This document shows positions 8,065-17,227 of a stretch of DNA of 64,000 nt, one piece after another. The position numbers and the translations under genes are program-made. The notes beneath the pieces were generated by a model that was given only the letters and a program-made list of their open reading frames with translations, searched no databases and was not told the origin of the DNA. Source of the DNA: Glaciimonas sp. PCH181 (lineage in GTDB: Bacteria; Pseudomonadota; Gammaproteobacteria; Burkholderiales; Burkholderiaceae_D); contig NZ_PYFP01000003.1 in NCBI RefSeq assembly GCF_003056055.1, forward strand, positions 186,001 through 250,000. Reading direction: 5' to 3'. Numbering within the stretch: position 1 is the first letter of the stretch; each line of letters starts with the position of its first letter.

Positions 8065-8583
8065 ATGGCATCTCACATTACGACTTCACAGACTATTGGC
8101 CCGTTTCCCCATGAAGCATGGAAATGGGGCGTCGCCGCCACCGCCACGCTGGTCAGCAGCGCGCCAACGATTACCATCAGCGGCGTAATCCGCGATGGTA
8201 ACGGCGCACCGATCAGCGATGGCTGGATTGAGGCGTGGCTGCCGGATGCGGTCGCTGCCGAATCTGCACAAACAATCCCCGGCTTCCGTCGTATTCCCAG
8301 CGATGACAACGGCGCTTTTAGTATTCAAGTTTCGCTGCCTGCCGCCGCCACTGCTGGCAAACCGGTGCTATTTGCCACGATTTTTGCGCGTGGCTTGGTG
8401 AAGCATCAATTTACTGCGGTGTTTCTGGAAGATGACACCGGATTGGCGCAATCCGAGATACTCAATCAAGTCCCGGCCGAGCGACGGAATACCCTGATTG
8501 CGCGCAAGCAAGCCGATGCGCAATATCAATGGGATATCTGGATGCAGACCGACAAAGAAACGGTATTTTTCGATTACGTTTGA
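8065..8583 (+). CDS. pcaG: Protocatechuate 3,4-dioxygenase alpha subunit
   Basis: 172 residues, somewhat short for this subunit. It has the typical start TTSQTIGPFPHEAWKWG and the beta-sandwich core (ISGVIRDGNGAPISDGWIEAW). The alpha subunit carries no iron but completes the active-site pocket with PcaH. AAAGGAAA precedes the ATG. It follows pcaH directly and pcaB comes 39 bases later. The downstream end (KQADAQYQWDIWMQTDKETVFFDYV) matches the family's C-terminal strand, so the gene appears complete. Confidence 0.95.
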   Translation: MASHITTSQTIGPFPHEAWKWGVAATATLVSSAPTITISGVIRDGNGAPISDGWIEAWLPDAVAAESAQTIPGFRRIPSDDNGAFSIQVSLPAAATAGKPVLFATIFARGLVKHQFTAVFLEDDTGLAQSEILNQVPAERRNTLIARKQADAQYQWDIWMQTDKETVFFDYV

Positions 8584-8622
8584 TTGCATCCGACTGATGG
8601 ACATTAGCCAAACGGAGCCGCT

Positions 8623-9981
8623 ATGAGTGTTTCAATTTTTGATAGTTTTCTGACGACGCCAGAGATGATTGCCGTGTTCGACGATGTGGCGGTGGCACAA
8701 GCCATGTTCAGTTTCGAAGCCGCACTGGCACGGGCTCAGGCGGCTGAAGGCATCATCCCGGAAACGGCTGCGGTGACCATCGCCAGCGTCTGCAATGCGC
8801 AGCTGTATGATATCCCCGCGATCATCCACGCCAGCCGCCGTGCCGGTAGTCTGGCGATTCCGCTGGTGAAAGAATTAACCAAGACCGTCGCCTTGTTTAA
8901 TCCAGAATCCGCGACTTTTGTGCATTGGGGCAGTACCAGTCAGGACGTCATCGACACCGGCATGGTGCTAATCACGCGTGAGGCGTTGGCGCTGCTGGAT
9001 GACGGCTTACAGAGCTTGACAGAGAGCTTGCTGAAACTGGCAGAACAGCATCTGTCAACACCGATACTGGCGCGCACGCTGATGCAACCGGCGCAAGTTA
9101 CCAGCTTCGGCTTCAAGCTGGTCGGATGGGCTGCGCCGCTGATACGCGCACGCGAGCAATTGCGCCGCACGGCGCTGCGAGCGCTGCAATTACAACTCGG
9201 CGGCGCGGTGGGAACATTGGCAGTGATGGGCACCAAAGGACCAGCAGTGGTGCGCCGTGTAGCCGACGATCTTAAGCTGGCGGTAGCAGATGCGGCATGG
9301 CATACGCAACGCGATGAATGGATCCGACTTGGCCTGGAAGTCGCGGTGCTGGTCGGCAGCCTGGGCAAAATCGCGATCGATCTTAGTCTGCTGGCGCAAG
9401 GCGAAATCGCCGAACTGGCAGAGCCATCCGGCAACGGTCGGGGCGGTTCGTCAGCGATGCCGCATAAACGTAATCCGGTGTCATCGATGATCGCGTTAGC
9501 AGCGGCAACACGCACCCCTCAACACGCAGCGGCATTGCTAGCAAGTATGGGCCAGCAGCATGAGCGCGGCTTGGGTAATTGGCAGGCCGAGTTAGCGGAA
9601 TGGCCCGGTCTGTTTTTGAGTGCACACGGCGCATTGAATGCCCTATCTGAGGCGATGGCGGGCTTGCAAGTCGATACGGTACGGATGCGCCGCAATATCG
9701 ACAGTCTGCAAGGGTTGGTATTTGCGGAGGCGGTATCGATTTATCTGGCGAGCGTTATTGGCCGCCCGCAGGCGCATACTTTGATGGAACAACTGACGCA
9801 ATTAGCGGTGGCAAATGGCAGCGATCTGGCCGCAGTGGTGATCGATGCAGTCAAAAAAGATCCTCGCCTGAGCGACAAAATTGATCTTGATGGTTTACAA
9901 ACGCTATTTAATCCAGTGGCGGCAACGGCACCCGCAGCAGCCCTTGCAGGTGAACAATTACAAACCTTACGGCTGCGCTAA
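8623..9981 (+). CDS. pcaB: 3-carboxy-cis,cis-muconate cycloisomerase
   Basis: 452 residues of the fumarase/aspartase superfamily, with the signature GGSSAMPHKRNP at about 274-285 and the conserved WGSTSQDVIDTGM block near residues 104-116. It lactonises 3-carboxymuconate, made by PcaHG, to 4-carboxymuconolactone in the cytoplasm. Other superfamily members (adenylosuccinate lyase, argininosuccinate lyase) are excluded by the local sequence and by the position between pcaG and the pcaCD fusion. CGGAG lies about six bases before the ATG. Length and motifs are normal. Confidence 0.95.
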   Translation: MSVSIFDSFLTTPEMIAVFDDVAVAQAMFSFEAALARAQAAEGIIPETAAVTIASVCNAQLYDIPAIIHASRRAGSLAIPLVKELTKTVALFNPESATFVHWGSTSQDVIDTGMVLITREALALLDDGLQSLTESLLKLAEQHLSTPILARTLMQPAQVTSFGFKLVGWAAPLIRAREQLRRTALRALQLQLGGAVGTLAVMGTKGPAVVRRVADDLKLAVADAAWHTQRDEWIRLGLEVAVLVGSLGKIAIDLSLLAQGEIAELAEPSGNGRGGSSAMPHKRNPVSSMIALAAATRTPQHAAALLASMGQQHERGLGNWQAELAEWPGLFLSAHGALNALSEAMAGLQVDTVRMRRNIDSLQGLVFAEAVSIYLASVIGRPQAHTLMEQLTQLAVANGSDLAAVVIDAVKKDPRLSDKIDLDGLQTLFNPVAATAPAAALAGEQLQTLRLR

Positions 9982-10044
9982 AGTCGATCAGCGCTGTTTC
10001 TACACCGCCCCATTGATGCACCAACTCTTACAAGTGAATAAACC

Positions 10045-11307
10045 ATGAGCTACGATCCAATCGACCATGATTTCGAACGCGGAATGCAAAACCGTCGCCA
10101 CATACTCGGCGACGCATGGGTCAACCGTTCGGTGACCAATGCGACGGCATTTAACGCCGAATTCCAAAATTTGATTACCCGTTTTGCATGGAACGAAATT
10201 TGGGGGCGTCCCGGACTGGAGAAAAAAACCCGTCGCGTGATTGTGCTTGCCATCACGATGGCGCTCGGTCGCTGGGAAGAGTTCGAACTACATGTACGGG
10301 CCGCGTTATTAGGCGATGCCGACACGCGCTTGACGCCGGACGAACTGAAAGAAGTATTGATGCAGGCGGCGATCTATGCGGGCGTACCGGCGGCCAATAC
10401 TGGGTTCACCCATGCGCAACAAATCCTGCGCGAGGTCGGTGTTCAAATTGGTTATACATTAGCGCCGCTTTTACCCGCTAACACTTGCCATCCGGGCATT
10501 GGTCAGGAAGCCGTTACCGCAAGCAAACCAGCCTTGCATTACAGCGTGCGCGCGCCACGCAGTGGCAAAGCGCCGCGTCATACCGTTGTGTTGAGCCATG
10601 CGCTGGGGACCGACATGACTATGTGGGATCAACTGGCTAATCTGCTGGCTGCCGACTGCCGCGTGATTACCTATGATCACCGAGGTCATGGCAGTTCTGC
10701 TGCGCCAGCCGGTCTGTATACGATTGCTGATCTTGCTGATGATGCCGCACGGTTGCTGCGTGAACTGGATTCCGGGCCAGTGCTATGGATAGGCCTGTCG
10801 ATGGGCGGGATGGTCGGGCAAGAACTGGCGCTGCGTCATCCGTCGCTGGTAAATGCGTTGATCATTGCAAATACTACGTCTTGCTATCCCGAGGCGGCGC
10901 GTGAGGCATGGCAGCAAAGAATTAACACAGTCCGCACGCAAGGTATTGAGGCGATTGCGGATGCCGTGATGGGACGGTATTTTCACGATCAGTTTCGTGC
11001 AGAACATAGCGCGACGGTGACGCGCTTTCGCGAACGCCTGACCAGTACCGATGTTGACGGCTATATCAGTTGTTGCCATGCCGTTGGGAGCGTGGATACA
11101 ACTGCACGCTTGCCCCAGATCGGCGTAGCGACGCTGGTGATTGCAGGAGAGCTGGATCAGGGTACGCCGGTGAGCATGTCGCAAACGCTCGCTGAAAAAA
11201 TCCCGCAAACGCGCCTCGTGATGCTGGCGGATGCTTCGCATATCAGCGCCATCGAGCAGCCGGACGCGTTCGCGCAAGCGGTGATGCAATTCATATTAAC
11301 GCTGTAA
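10045..11307 (+). CDS. pcaCD: Fused 4-carboxymuconolactone decarboxylase / 3-oxoadipate enol-lactonase
   Basis: 420 residues joining two consecutive enzymes. Residues 1-135 are a carboxymuconolactone decarboxylase (AhpD-like fold; RFAWNEIWGRPGLEKKTR, ELHVRAAL with His83). Residues 165-420 are an alpha/beta hydrolase with catalytic Ser252 (GLSMGG), Asp371 (GELDQGT) and His399 (DASHIS). A 30-residue linker joins them. The product would be 3-oxoadipate. In the actinobacterial PcaL fusion, as I recall it, the lactonase comes first; here the decarboxylase is first. It is the last gene of the pca operon. The CoA transferase and thiolase that finish the pathway are not nearby. Confidence 0.94.
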   Translation: MSYDPIDHDFERGMQNRRHILGDAWVNRSVTNATAFNAEFQNLITRFAWNEIWGRPGLEKKTRRVIVLAITMALGRWEEFELHVRAALLGDADTRLTPDELKEVLMQAAIYAGVPAANTGFTHAQQILREVGVQIGYTLAPLLPANTCHPGIGQEAVTASKPALHYSVRAPRSGKAPRHTVVLSHALGTDMTMWDQLANLLAADCRVITYDHRGHGSSAAPAGLYTIADLADDAARLLRELDSGPVLWIGLSMGGMVGQELALRHPSLVNALIIANTTSCYPEAAREAWQQRINTVRTQGIEAIADAVMGRYFHDQFRAEHSATVTRFRERLTSTDVDGYISCCHAVGSVDTTARLPQIGVATLVIAGELDQGTPVSMSQTLAEKIPQTRLVMLADASHISAIEQPDAFAQAVMQFILTL

Positions 11308-11839
11308 AACTGCTTTTAAGTCCGGAGATCTATCGGCACAGCGCTTTTTGCTGCTGCTAAATAGATCATCCGGCGAATGCAATAAACTCCCCTTCCCCCT
11401 AGTTTTACGAAATAAGTGTTTAACAGCTTACTTATCACTTCGTATTCCAGCCTGGTTCGCGCAACTGTTCGGCTTTATTGTCCGAACACCTATCCGCAAT
11501 GTTCATTATCGATTTCCGTTCTCCCCACCAAAGTATTTAATACTCCGGCTGATATCGCCCCGCCACCCGTTTGATTGCTTAATTAAAGCACAGACTCTGC
11601 CACGCATCTCCCATCGTGGCAATCAGGAGGGCCGCTCCCTGCATTACGTCGAAAAGTGCAGTAATTATTAAATGATATTTAAGCGATAATATAAAAAAGG
11701 AACTTAGTTACTACCTATATTACATACAATGGAGATCGTAAAAAATGTCCCAGCGGGATTCTAATAAAGGGCTAAACGATAGGTCGGTAATGGTATTGAT
11801 GATTTTTCAGCATTCTGTCGCCGCGAAGGAAAACAAACT
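11308..11839. other. Intergenic region between pca operon and diguanylate cyclase gene
   Basis: This 532-base region ends the pca operon and should contain the promoter of the cyclase gene. An open frame at 11348-11671 has no ribosome site and no recognisable protein character, so I do not call it. A weak CAGGAG…CTCCCTG hairpin lies around 11624-11641. Nothing else stands out, and no riboswitch motif that I know is visible. Confidence 0.4.
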
Positions 11840-13369
11840 ATGATCCGGCGTCCCAACTCCGTGATCGGTGTCAGTGTGATCGTTGCTTGCGCGATACTCG
11901 GTATCGCTGTATGGGTGCTATTACAGATGCGGCACGATGCACTCGAGCGGGCGCAAGAATCCGCGCTCAATGTGGCACTCCTGGTGGAGCGCGACATCGG
12001 CCGCAATCTTGAAGTCTATGACCTATCGCTACAGGCAGTTATTGAAGGACTTAAGCATCCCGAGGTAATCAACTTACCGCCTGATCTTCGCCAGATGGTG
12101 TTGTTCGACCACTCGGCGACGGCGCAAGACATGGGTTATTTGCTAGTTCTCGACGAGGCCGGTAACGTCGTAATCGACTCAAAGTCGGAGTCGCCGCGCA
12201 ACGCCAATCTGGCTGATCGCGATTATTTCAAGGTGCATCGCGATTCGCCAGACATCGGACTTTATATCAGTCGCCCGTTTGAGCCACGCATGGATGATGT
12301 TACCGGCGCCAGCATCGCCCTCAGTCGGCGGCTGTCACACCCGGACGGCAGCTTTGCCGGTGCCGTAGTAGGCACCATGCGTCTGAACTATTTCCGCAAG
12401 CTGTTCGCTGGGATGAATCTGGGTGCCAACGGTTCGATGGCGCTGATGCTTGCAGACGGGACGATGCTGATGCGCATGCCCTACGATTCGAAGGCTGTTG
12501 GCCCAAACCTGATGGGTACCGCCAACTACGCGCGCTTCGCCCAAACTAGCAGTGGGGATTTTTTCGGCACTTCCGCAATTGACGGGGTAAAGCGATGGTA
12601 CGCTTTCCGGCATATCGGCAACTACCCGTTAATACTTGATGTCGCCCTTGCTACCCGGGACGTTTACGCGGAATGGAATCACCGCGCATGGATCATCGGA
12701 TCGCTAGTCGCAGCAGTCGACTTTGTCATCATCATGCTAGCAGCGCTGTTCGCGCAGCAGCTCAGGCATCGTTTGACGATCGAAGCTGAGCTCCGCTCAC
12801 TCGCAAGAACGGATGGGCTGACAGGACTGAGTAACCGCCGGGCCTTTGATGAAATAGCGCAGACAGAATGGCAGCGTGCGCAGCGCAGCAAGCTACCGCT
12901 GTCGCTGCTGATGATCGACGTCGATCATTTCAAAGGTTTCAACGATCTGTATGGACATCTGGCTGGAGACGATGCGCTGACGGCCATCGCTCAATGTATC
13001 GGCCAGGCTATCCGGCGGCCGGGCGATAGCGCAGCACGCTACGGCGGGGAAGAATTCGTCGTGCTGCTGCCCAATACCGACTGGGCAGGCGCAGCACAGG
13101 TTGCGGAACACATTCGTACGGCGGTGCAAGCCCTCAACCGCAGTCACGTGGCCAGTACCCATCAAGTCGTGACAGTCAGTGTCGGCGTTACCTGCACAAC
13201 AGAACGGCGTTTCGCGACGCTGCGGGCGTTAATCAATGCAGCCGACGTGGCGCTCTATGAGGCTAAAGCTGGCCGTAATCAGGTTTCCGGAAGAACCGCC
13301 GCCGCCAAGATAACTGAGATCACCACTGCATCGGATACCCCGACGCCCAATACTAGCGAAAACTGTTAG
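11840..13369 (+). CDS. Membrane diguanylate cyclase with periplasmic Cache-like sensor
   Basis: 509 residues. A transmembrane segment near residues 7-28, a ~250-residue periplasmic region of dCache type (RDIGRNLEVYDLSLQAV; VIDSKSESPRNANLADRDYF) and a second membrane segment around 283-306 precede a GGDEF domain. The active site is GGEEF at 402-406 and is intact. An inhibitory I-site RxxD (RPGD, 393-396) lies exactly five residues before it, so product feedback is expected. The enzyme makes cyclic di-GMP in response to an external ligand, possibly an amine or organic acid. AAGGAAAAC precedes the ATG. The C-terminal 25 residues are Thr/Ala-rich and probably disordered. Confidence 0.92.
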   Translation: MIRRPNSVIGVSVIVACAILGIAVWVLLQMRHDALERAQESALNVALLVERDIGRNLEVYDLSLQAVIEGLKHPEVINLPPDLRQMVLFDHSATAQDMGYLLVLDEAGNVVIDSKSESPRNANLADRDYFKVHRDSPDIGLYISRPFEPRMDDVTGASIALSRRLSHPDGSFAGAVVGTMRLNYFRKLFAGMNLGANGSMALMLADGTMLMRMPYDSKAVGPNLMGTANYARFAQTSSGDFFGTSAIDGVKRWYAFRHIGNYPLILDVALATRDVYAEWNHRAWIIGSLVAAVDFVIIMLAALFAQQLRHRLTIEAELRSLARTDGLTGLSNRRAFDEIAQTEWQRAQRSKLPLSLLMIDVDHFKGFNDLYGHLAGDDALTAIAQCIGQAIRRPGDSAARYGGEEFVVLLPNTDWAGAAQVAEHIRTAVQALNRSHVASTHQVVTVSVGVTCTTERRFATLRALINAADVALYEAKAGRNQVSGRTAAAKITEITTASDTPTPNTSENC

Positions 13370-13519
13370 TCAGGCTGTCAGGAAGTAAAGCTGATAACGG
13401 ATAGCGTTTCCAGCATGGACAAACATCCAAAGTTGGACACTCATGTTTCGCGCCGCTTATCCTTGTACGCGCAACGCAATATCAGGAATTTGATGTAAGC
13501 ATTCGAAAGAGATGAAAAT

Positions 13520-14254
13520 ATGACAACCACCGAGCTACCTTTTCGGGCAACAACCGCGCAAGCTTGCCATTGGCTGTCGCAGCAAACCGCTACGCCATGG
13601 ACGTTGGCGCGCATGATAGAGAAGGGTTTAACACCCTATGTGTGGCTAGACTACGACGCCGACTATCCTGCGCTATTCGGCGACGCCAATGGTGGGTACG
13701 CAGCGCCGATTTTTTTCGAAGGCGATACGCAACGACTTGCGGCCGGAAGCGAGGATGTGTTGATCACGATGACCAAAGACGTTTATAGGATCGTGACGAA
13801 ACTTAAACCACCGGGCTTTCGACGGGCTTTGCATGAACTCCGTTTTCTGAAAAAGGACGTGGAGCGACTGGCAAGCAAACTCAAGCGCGAAGCTGAAGCT
13901 GAGGCAAAAGCTGCCGCTGAACCTGAATTAAACAAAGTTGATGCTATAAAAGAATCGCAGGCTGGCATCAATAAAGAGCATGTATTAATCGCATTTTCCA
14001 GTCTGGTAAAAATTGATTTGGAACAGGCTCTGCAGAGCGGCGGCGGCATATTTGGCGATGAGGGTGCCAAGGTAAAAAGTAGCGGCAAGAAGGCAAAAAA
14101 CAAAGCCGTATGGAATCCTATTACGTTGGCGCTGGGATTAAATGACGTGTATCGCGTGCCAATGTCCCATCTAAAACGGGCTTTTAATACGCATGATTTT
14201 TTGCTCGAATGGGCTGCCGAGTGGGAACATACTCTGGCACTGCTAGGTAAATAA
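13520..14254 (+). CDS. Conserved-looking hypothetical protein with charged linker
   Basis: 244 residues and no family I can name. The first 95 residues are compact and rich in aromatic residues (ACHWLSQQTATPWTLARMIEKGL, PYVWLDYDADYPALFG). Residues about 105-135 are a charged Glu/Lys/Ala helix likely to form a coiled coil. A basic Lys-rich stretch (KVKSSGKKAKNKA) and an aromatic C-terminus follow. AAAGAGATG stands upstream of the ATG. Genes with this sort of N-terminus often sit near phage or integrative elements in betaproteobacteria, but I see no integrase, repeat or tRNA here. Function unknown; codon use looks ordinary for the window. Confidence 0.7.
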   Translation: MTTTELPFRATTAQACHWLSQQTATPWTLARMIEKGLTPYVWLDYDADYPALFGDANGGYAAPIFFEGDTQRLAAGSEDVLITMTKDVYRIVTKLKPPGFRRALHELRFLKKDVERLASKLKREAEAEAKAAAEPELNKVDAIKESQAGINKEHVLIAFSSLVKIDLEQALQSGGGIFGDEGAKVKSSGKKAKNKAVWNPITLALGLNDVYRVPMSHLKRAFNTHDFLLEWAAEWEHTLALLGK

Positions 14255-14456
14255 GGGGCAATTGTTGTAGTTCTTCAATCGCCTTGAAGCCGCATCGAAT
14301 TCCGCATCATCGCACACTGGCTTATATATATAACAGCCGCAAACACCAGCCAGTCCTTCATCACGGATACAGAGCATCAGCGAACTCAGACAAAAGCCCA
14401 ACCGCAAACCGGCCATCCCGATGCACAAGTTTACTGGCTGGCTCCTCCTCCCGATA

Positions 14457-15332
14457 TCAAAGCGAAGACAACGCCCGCCCATGATCCGGGATGCCTTTAC
14501 TGAGCGTATCAAATACCATTTTTGCAATGGTCCCAACCTGCTCGTCACGTAAATACAGGAAAAAATTCACATCCGGTAAGCGCGGAAAACCGTCCGACTC
14601 CCCCAACACCCGCAATTCCGGACTGATCATCTCAATACTCCGCGCCGTAATCCCCAAACCCGCCCGCAAAGCTGCCTTAATCCCCACCAACGTCGGCGCA
14701 ACATAACTGATGCGATAGGGAATTTTTGCCTGATCCAGCGCTTGCAAAGCGATTTCCCGAAACATGCTGGGCTCGTCCGCCACCACTAATTTGACCGGAT
14801 TGGCCGGATTATGGATGTAATCCGATGAGCAAAGCCAGACTGTCGGTGAAGTTCGCAAAATAATACAGGGATGCGCATCGCTTTTTCGAGTCGAGACGGT
14901 CAGGTCGATTTCTCCGCGCCGCAACGCTTGCATCAAAAAGGGGCTTCGGCCGACGTGAATTTCCATTCGCAGCTGCGGGTAAATTTTTGCGAAGCGCGAC
15001 AGCAATGACGGCAGGATTGTTTCTGCAATGTCATTCGGCGCACCGATGCGCAACGACCCTATGACATCGTCCATATCCAGCATGCTGATCGCCTCGTCAT
15101 TCAGCGCCAAAATACGTTCCGCATATTCGAGCAGTTTGGCGCCCTGCGTAGTGACTAGCTTGTTGCGCCCGGTTTTTTGAAAGACCGCAAAGCCTAGTTG
15201 CGACTCCAGCCGTTGCATCTGTTGCGTCACTGCCGACTGGGTCCGATGTACGCGGTCCGCGGCTGCCGCAAAAGACGAAAATTCAGTAATTGCGACAAAG
15301 GTTCGCAATAGCTCCATATCAAGATTTTTCAT
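14457..15332 (-). CDS. LysR-family transcriptional regulator
   Basis: 291 residues. The LysR winged helix occupies residues 5-63 (ELLRTFVAITEFSSFAAAADRVHRTQSAVTQQMQRLE), followed by the periplasmic-binding-protein-like effector domain. The frame extends 16 codons upstream, but the ATG at 15332 gives the usual N-terminal length. It is divergent from an amino-acid ABC importer and sulfur amino-acid catabolic operon, which it probably controls. A LysR-type T-N11-A palindrome lies in the shared promoter at 15438-15452. The effector is unknown. Confidence 0.92.
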   Translation of the reverse strand: MKNLDMELLRTFVAITEFSSFAAAADRVHRTQSAVTQQMQRLESQLGFAVFQKTGRNKLVTTQGAKLLEYAERILALNDEAISMLDMDDVIGSLRIGAPNDIAETILPSLLSRFAKIYPQLRMEIHVGRSPFLMQALRRGEIDLTVSTRKSDAHPCIILRTSPTVWLCSSDYIHNPANPVKLVVADEPSMFREIALQALDQAKIPYRISYVAPTLVGIKAALRAGLGITARSIEMISPELRVLGESDGFPRLPDVNFFLYLRDEQVGTIAKMVFDTLSKGIPDHGRALSSL

Positions 15333-15437
15333 GACTTTCAGATTCTCGTTAATGTGAAATGGATTAGCTGCAGTGCACAAATTGGTACAAATAACTCCCT
15401 AAATAGGCTGCCCGCACCACAAAGGTGATCATAATCC

Positions 15438-15452
15438 ATTAGCATCGCTAAT
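15438..15452. promoter_or_regulatory. Candidate LysR operator
   Basis: A perfect inverted repeat ATTAGC-ATC-GCTAAT, which includes the T-N11-A pattern of LysR sites. It lies about 105 bases upstream of the regulator start and about 155 bases upstream of the importer operon, the usual place for a LysR recognition site. Confidence 0.55.
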
Positions 15453-15609
15453 GTGTTGAGGTTGAGTATTAAATTGTTCCGTCCGACATTTTTGGATAAC
15501 CTGACTCTGTCGATTGAAGGCGCTATGCTGCTCGGGTTGTTAACGATTCGCTGGAGTAAATCAATCAGCGGAGACCATTTTTTGCGTAAATTCTAGATAA
15601 GGAATAGAA

Positions 15610-16449
15610 ATGAAGAAGCAAGTAGCAGCATCAGTAACATTCGCAGCATGCGCGCTCATATTGAGCGGTGTCACGGCCTCGGCGCACGCCGACCAGTTGA
15701 GTGATATCAAGGCGCGCGGCAGCCTCAATTGCGGCACCCAAAATGCCAGCGAGCCATACGCTTTTCCCGATCCGACTACGCGTCAGATTGTCGGCTTCGA
15801 TGTAGACATTTGCAATGCATTGGCAAAAGGACTGGGAGTAAAGCTGCAACATAAACCTTTGTCAACTGATGCCCGCATTCCTGAATTAAAAACCCGTCGC
15901 GTCGATGTATTAGCCGCATCGGTGGCCTACATGCCAGCACGCGCCAAGCAAATCGATTTCAGCGATCAGTATTTCGTCGCCCCGATCAAGATTCTGGTAC
16001 GCGACAGCTCGCCGATCAAGACCATTGCCGACCTCGACGGCAAAAAAATATCCGCCAGCGAAGGGTCTAGCTCTGCCGCATTGGGCGCGAGCAAGATGCC
16101 GACTTCCCGCCTGCTGACGTTTCATGACATTTCTTCAGGTTTCCTTGCGCTGCAACAAGGCAAGGTAGATGGACTGATCGCCGGACAACTGATCTTGTCA
16201 CGCTTTGTCCGTGAAGCCGCACAAAAAGGTGGCGATCAATACCGCTTGCTGCCGGGATCGCTATTTGAAGAACGTATGGGTGCGGCGATCAACAAAAACG
16301 AGCCTACCCTAATGACCGCGATCAATCAAATCCTGGTCGATTATGAAAAATCGGGCGCACTGCAAACCAGTTTTGATAAATGGTTGGGTGCCGGTTCCGT
16401 CTACAAAATGACGCGCGATTACAAAGTCGAGCCGATCAATCCGAATTGA
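15610..16449 (+). CDS. Amino-acid ABC transporter substrate-binding protein (family 3)
   Basis: 279 residues with a signal peptide (MKKQ, hydrophobic core, ASAHA/DQ). The family 3 solute-binding core follows: LSDIKARGSLNCGT, IVGFDVDICNALAKGLG, PARAKQIDFSDQYF, LQQGKVDGLIAGQ. These periplasmic proteins bind polar or sulfur-containing amino acids. AAGGAA precedes the ATG. It is the first gene of an operon whose downstream genes act on sulfur compounds, so cystine, cysteine or a related thiol amino acid is the likely ligand. That ligand is an inference from context. Confidence 0.92.
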   Translation: MKKQVAASVTFAACALILSGVTASAHADQLSDIKARGSLNCGTQNASEPYAFPDPTTRQIVGFDVDICNALAKGLGVKLQHKPLSTDARIPELKTRRVDVLAASVAYMPARAKQIDFSDQYFVAPIKILVRDSSPIKTIADLDGKKISASEGSSSAALGASKMPTSRLLTFHDISSGFLALQQGKVDGLIAGQLILSRFVREAAQKGGDQYRLLPGSLFEERMGAAINKNEPTLMTAINQILVDYEKSGALQTSFDKWLGAGSVYKMTRDYKVEPINPN

Positions 16450-16538
16450 TGGCGCGACAGTCTGCCGAGGACGTGGGGTTAACCTTGCATCCTCCGCAGA
16501 CTGCCAGATAACGCAGATTTTTGCAGGGAATATTAACG

Positions 16539-17225
16539 ATGTTCGACTTATCCTTTTTACTTGAGGACGGCTATATCCGTTTGTTTTGGAATGGCGTCCT
16601 GACCACGTTACAGTTGTTTGCGGTGTCCGGATTGTTGGCACTAGTGATCGGCGTAACGCTGGTGATCATGCGCTCATCCGGCTTAAAAATATTCAAAGCC
16701 ATCGTCGTCGGGTTCGTTGAATACCATCGAAACGTACCAATTCTGGTGCAGATTCTGATCTGGTATTTTGGTATGCCGCAAGTGCTGCCAGAGGCCCTCA
16801 AAATCTGGATCAACAGCGGCAATACCGAGTTCATCTTTGCTGCAATTGCCCTGGCAATGAATTCCGCCGCGTTCATCTCGGAAGATATCCGTTCTGGCTT
16901 GCGCGCTATTCCGCGTACTCAGGAAGAAGCGGCCTGCTCCATCGGGCTGAACTTTCTGCAACGCTATCGCTATGTAATTTTGCCGCAAGCCATCAAGGTC
17001 GCAACGCCGTCGCTGCTAAATCAAACCCTGATCCTGTTTAAGAACAGCAGTCTTGCGATGGCCATCGGCGTGCATGAATTGCTATTCCAGACCAAGCAGA
17101 TTGACAACGCTACCTTCCGCACTTTCGATGTATTTCTGGTCGCCACCATCCTCTATCTGATCGGTACGATTTCCCTGATGCTCGTGGCGGATCGCGTCAG
17201 CAAGCAGAAAATTCAAAAGGCTTGA
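16539..17225 (+). CDS. Amino-acid ABC transporter permease 1 (His/Glu/Gln type)
   Basis: 228 residues with about five membrane segments. The family EAA loop is recognisable around GLRAIPRTQEEAACSIGLNFLQRYRYVILPQAIK, where it contacts the ATPase. I start at ATG 16539, which has AGGGAA about nine bases upstream; the frame itself opens at TTG 16521. Its stop overlaps the region just before the second permease, and the two likely form a heterodimeric channel. It belongs to the family 3 polar amino-acid importers. Confidence 0.92.
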   Translation: MFDLSFLLEDGYIRLFWNGVLTTLQLFAVSGLLALVIGVTLVIMRSSGLKIFKAIVVGFVEYHRNVPILVQILIWYFGMPQVLPEALKIWINSGNTEFIFAAIALAMNSAAFISEDIRSGLRAIPRTQEEAACSIGLNFLQRYRYVILPQAIKVATPSLLNQTLILFKNSSLAMAIGVHELLFQTKQIDNATFRTFDVFLVATILYLIGTISLMLVADRVSKQKIQKA

Positions 17226-17227
17226 CC

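Noticed and set aside
11580..11660. Cyclic di-GMP riboswitch before the diguanylate cyclase gene
   Set aside because: The conserved GEMM core was not found; only a weak short hairpin is present.
11348..11671. 107-residue frame after the pca operon
   Set aside because: There is no ribosome site and the composition does not look like a protein; it lies in intergenic DNA.
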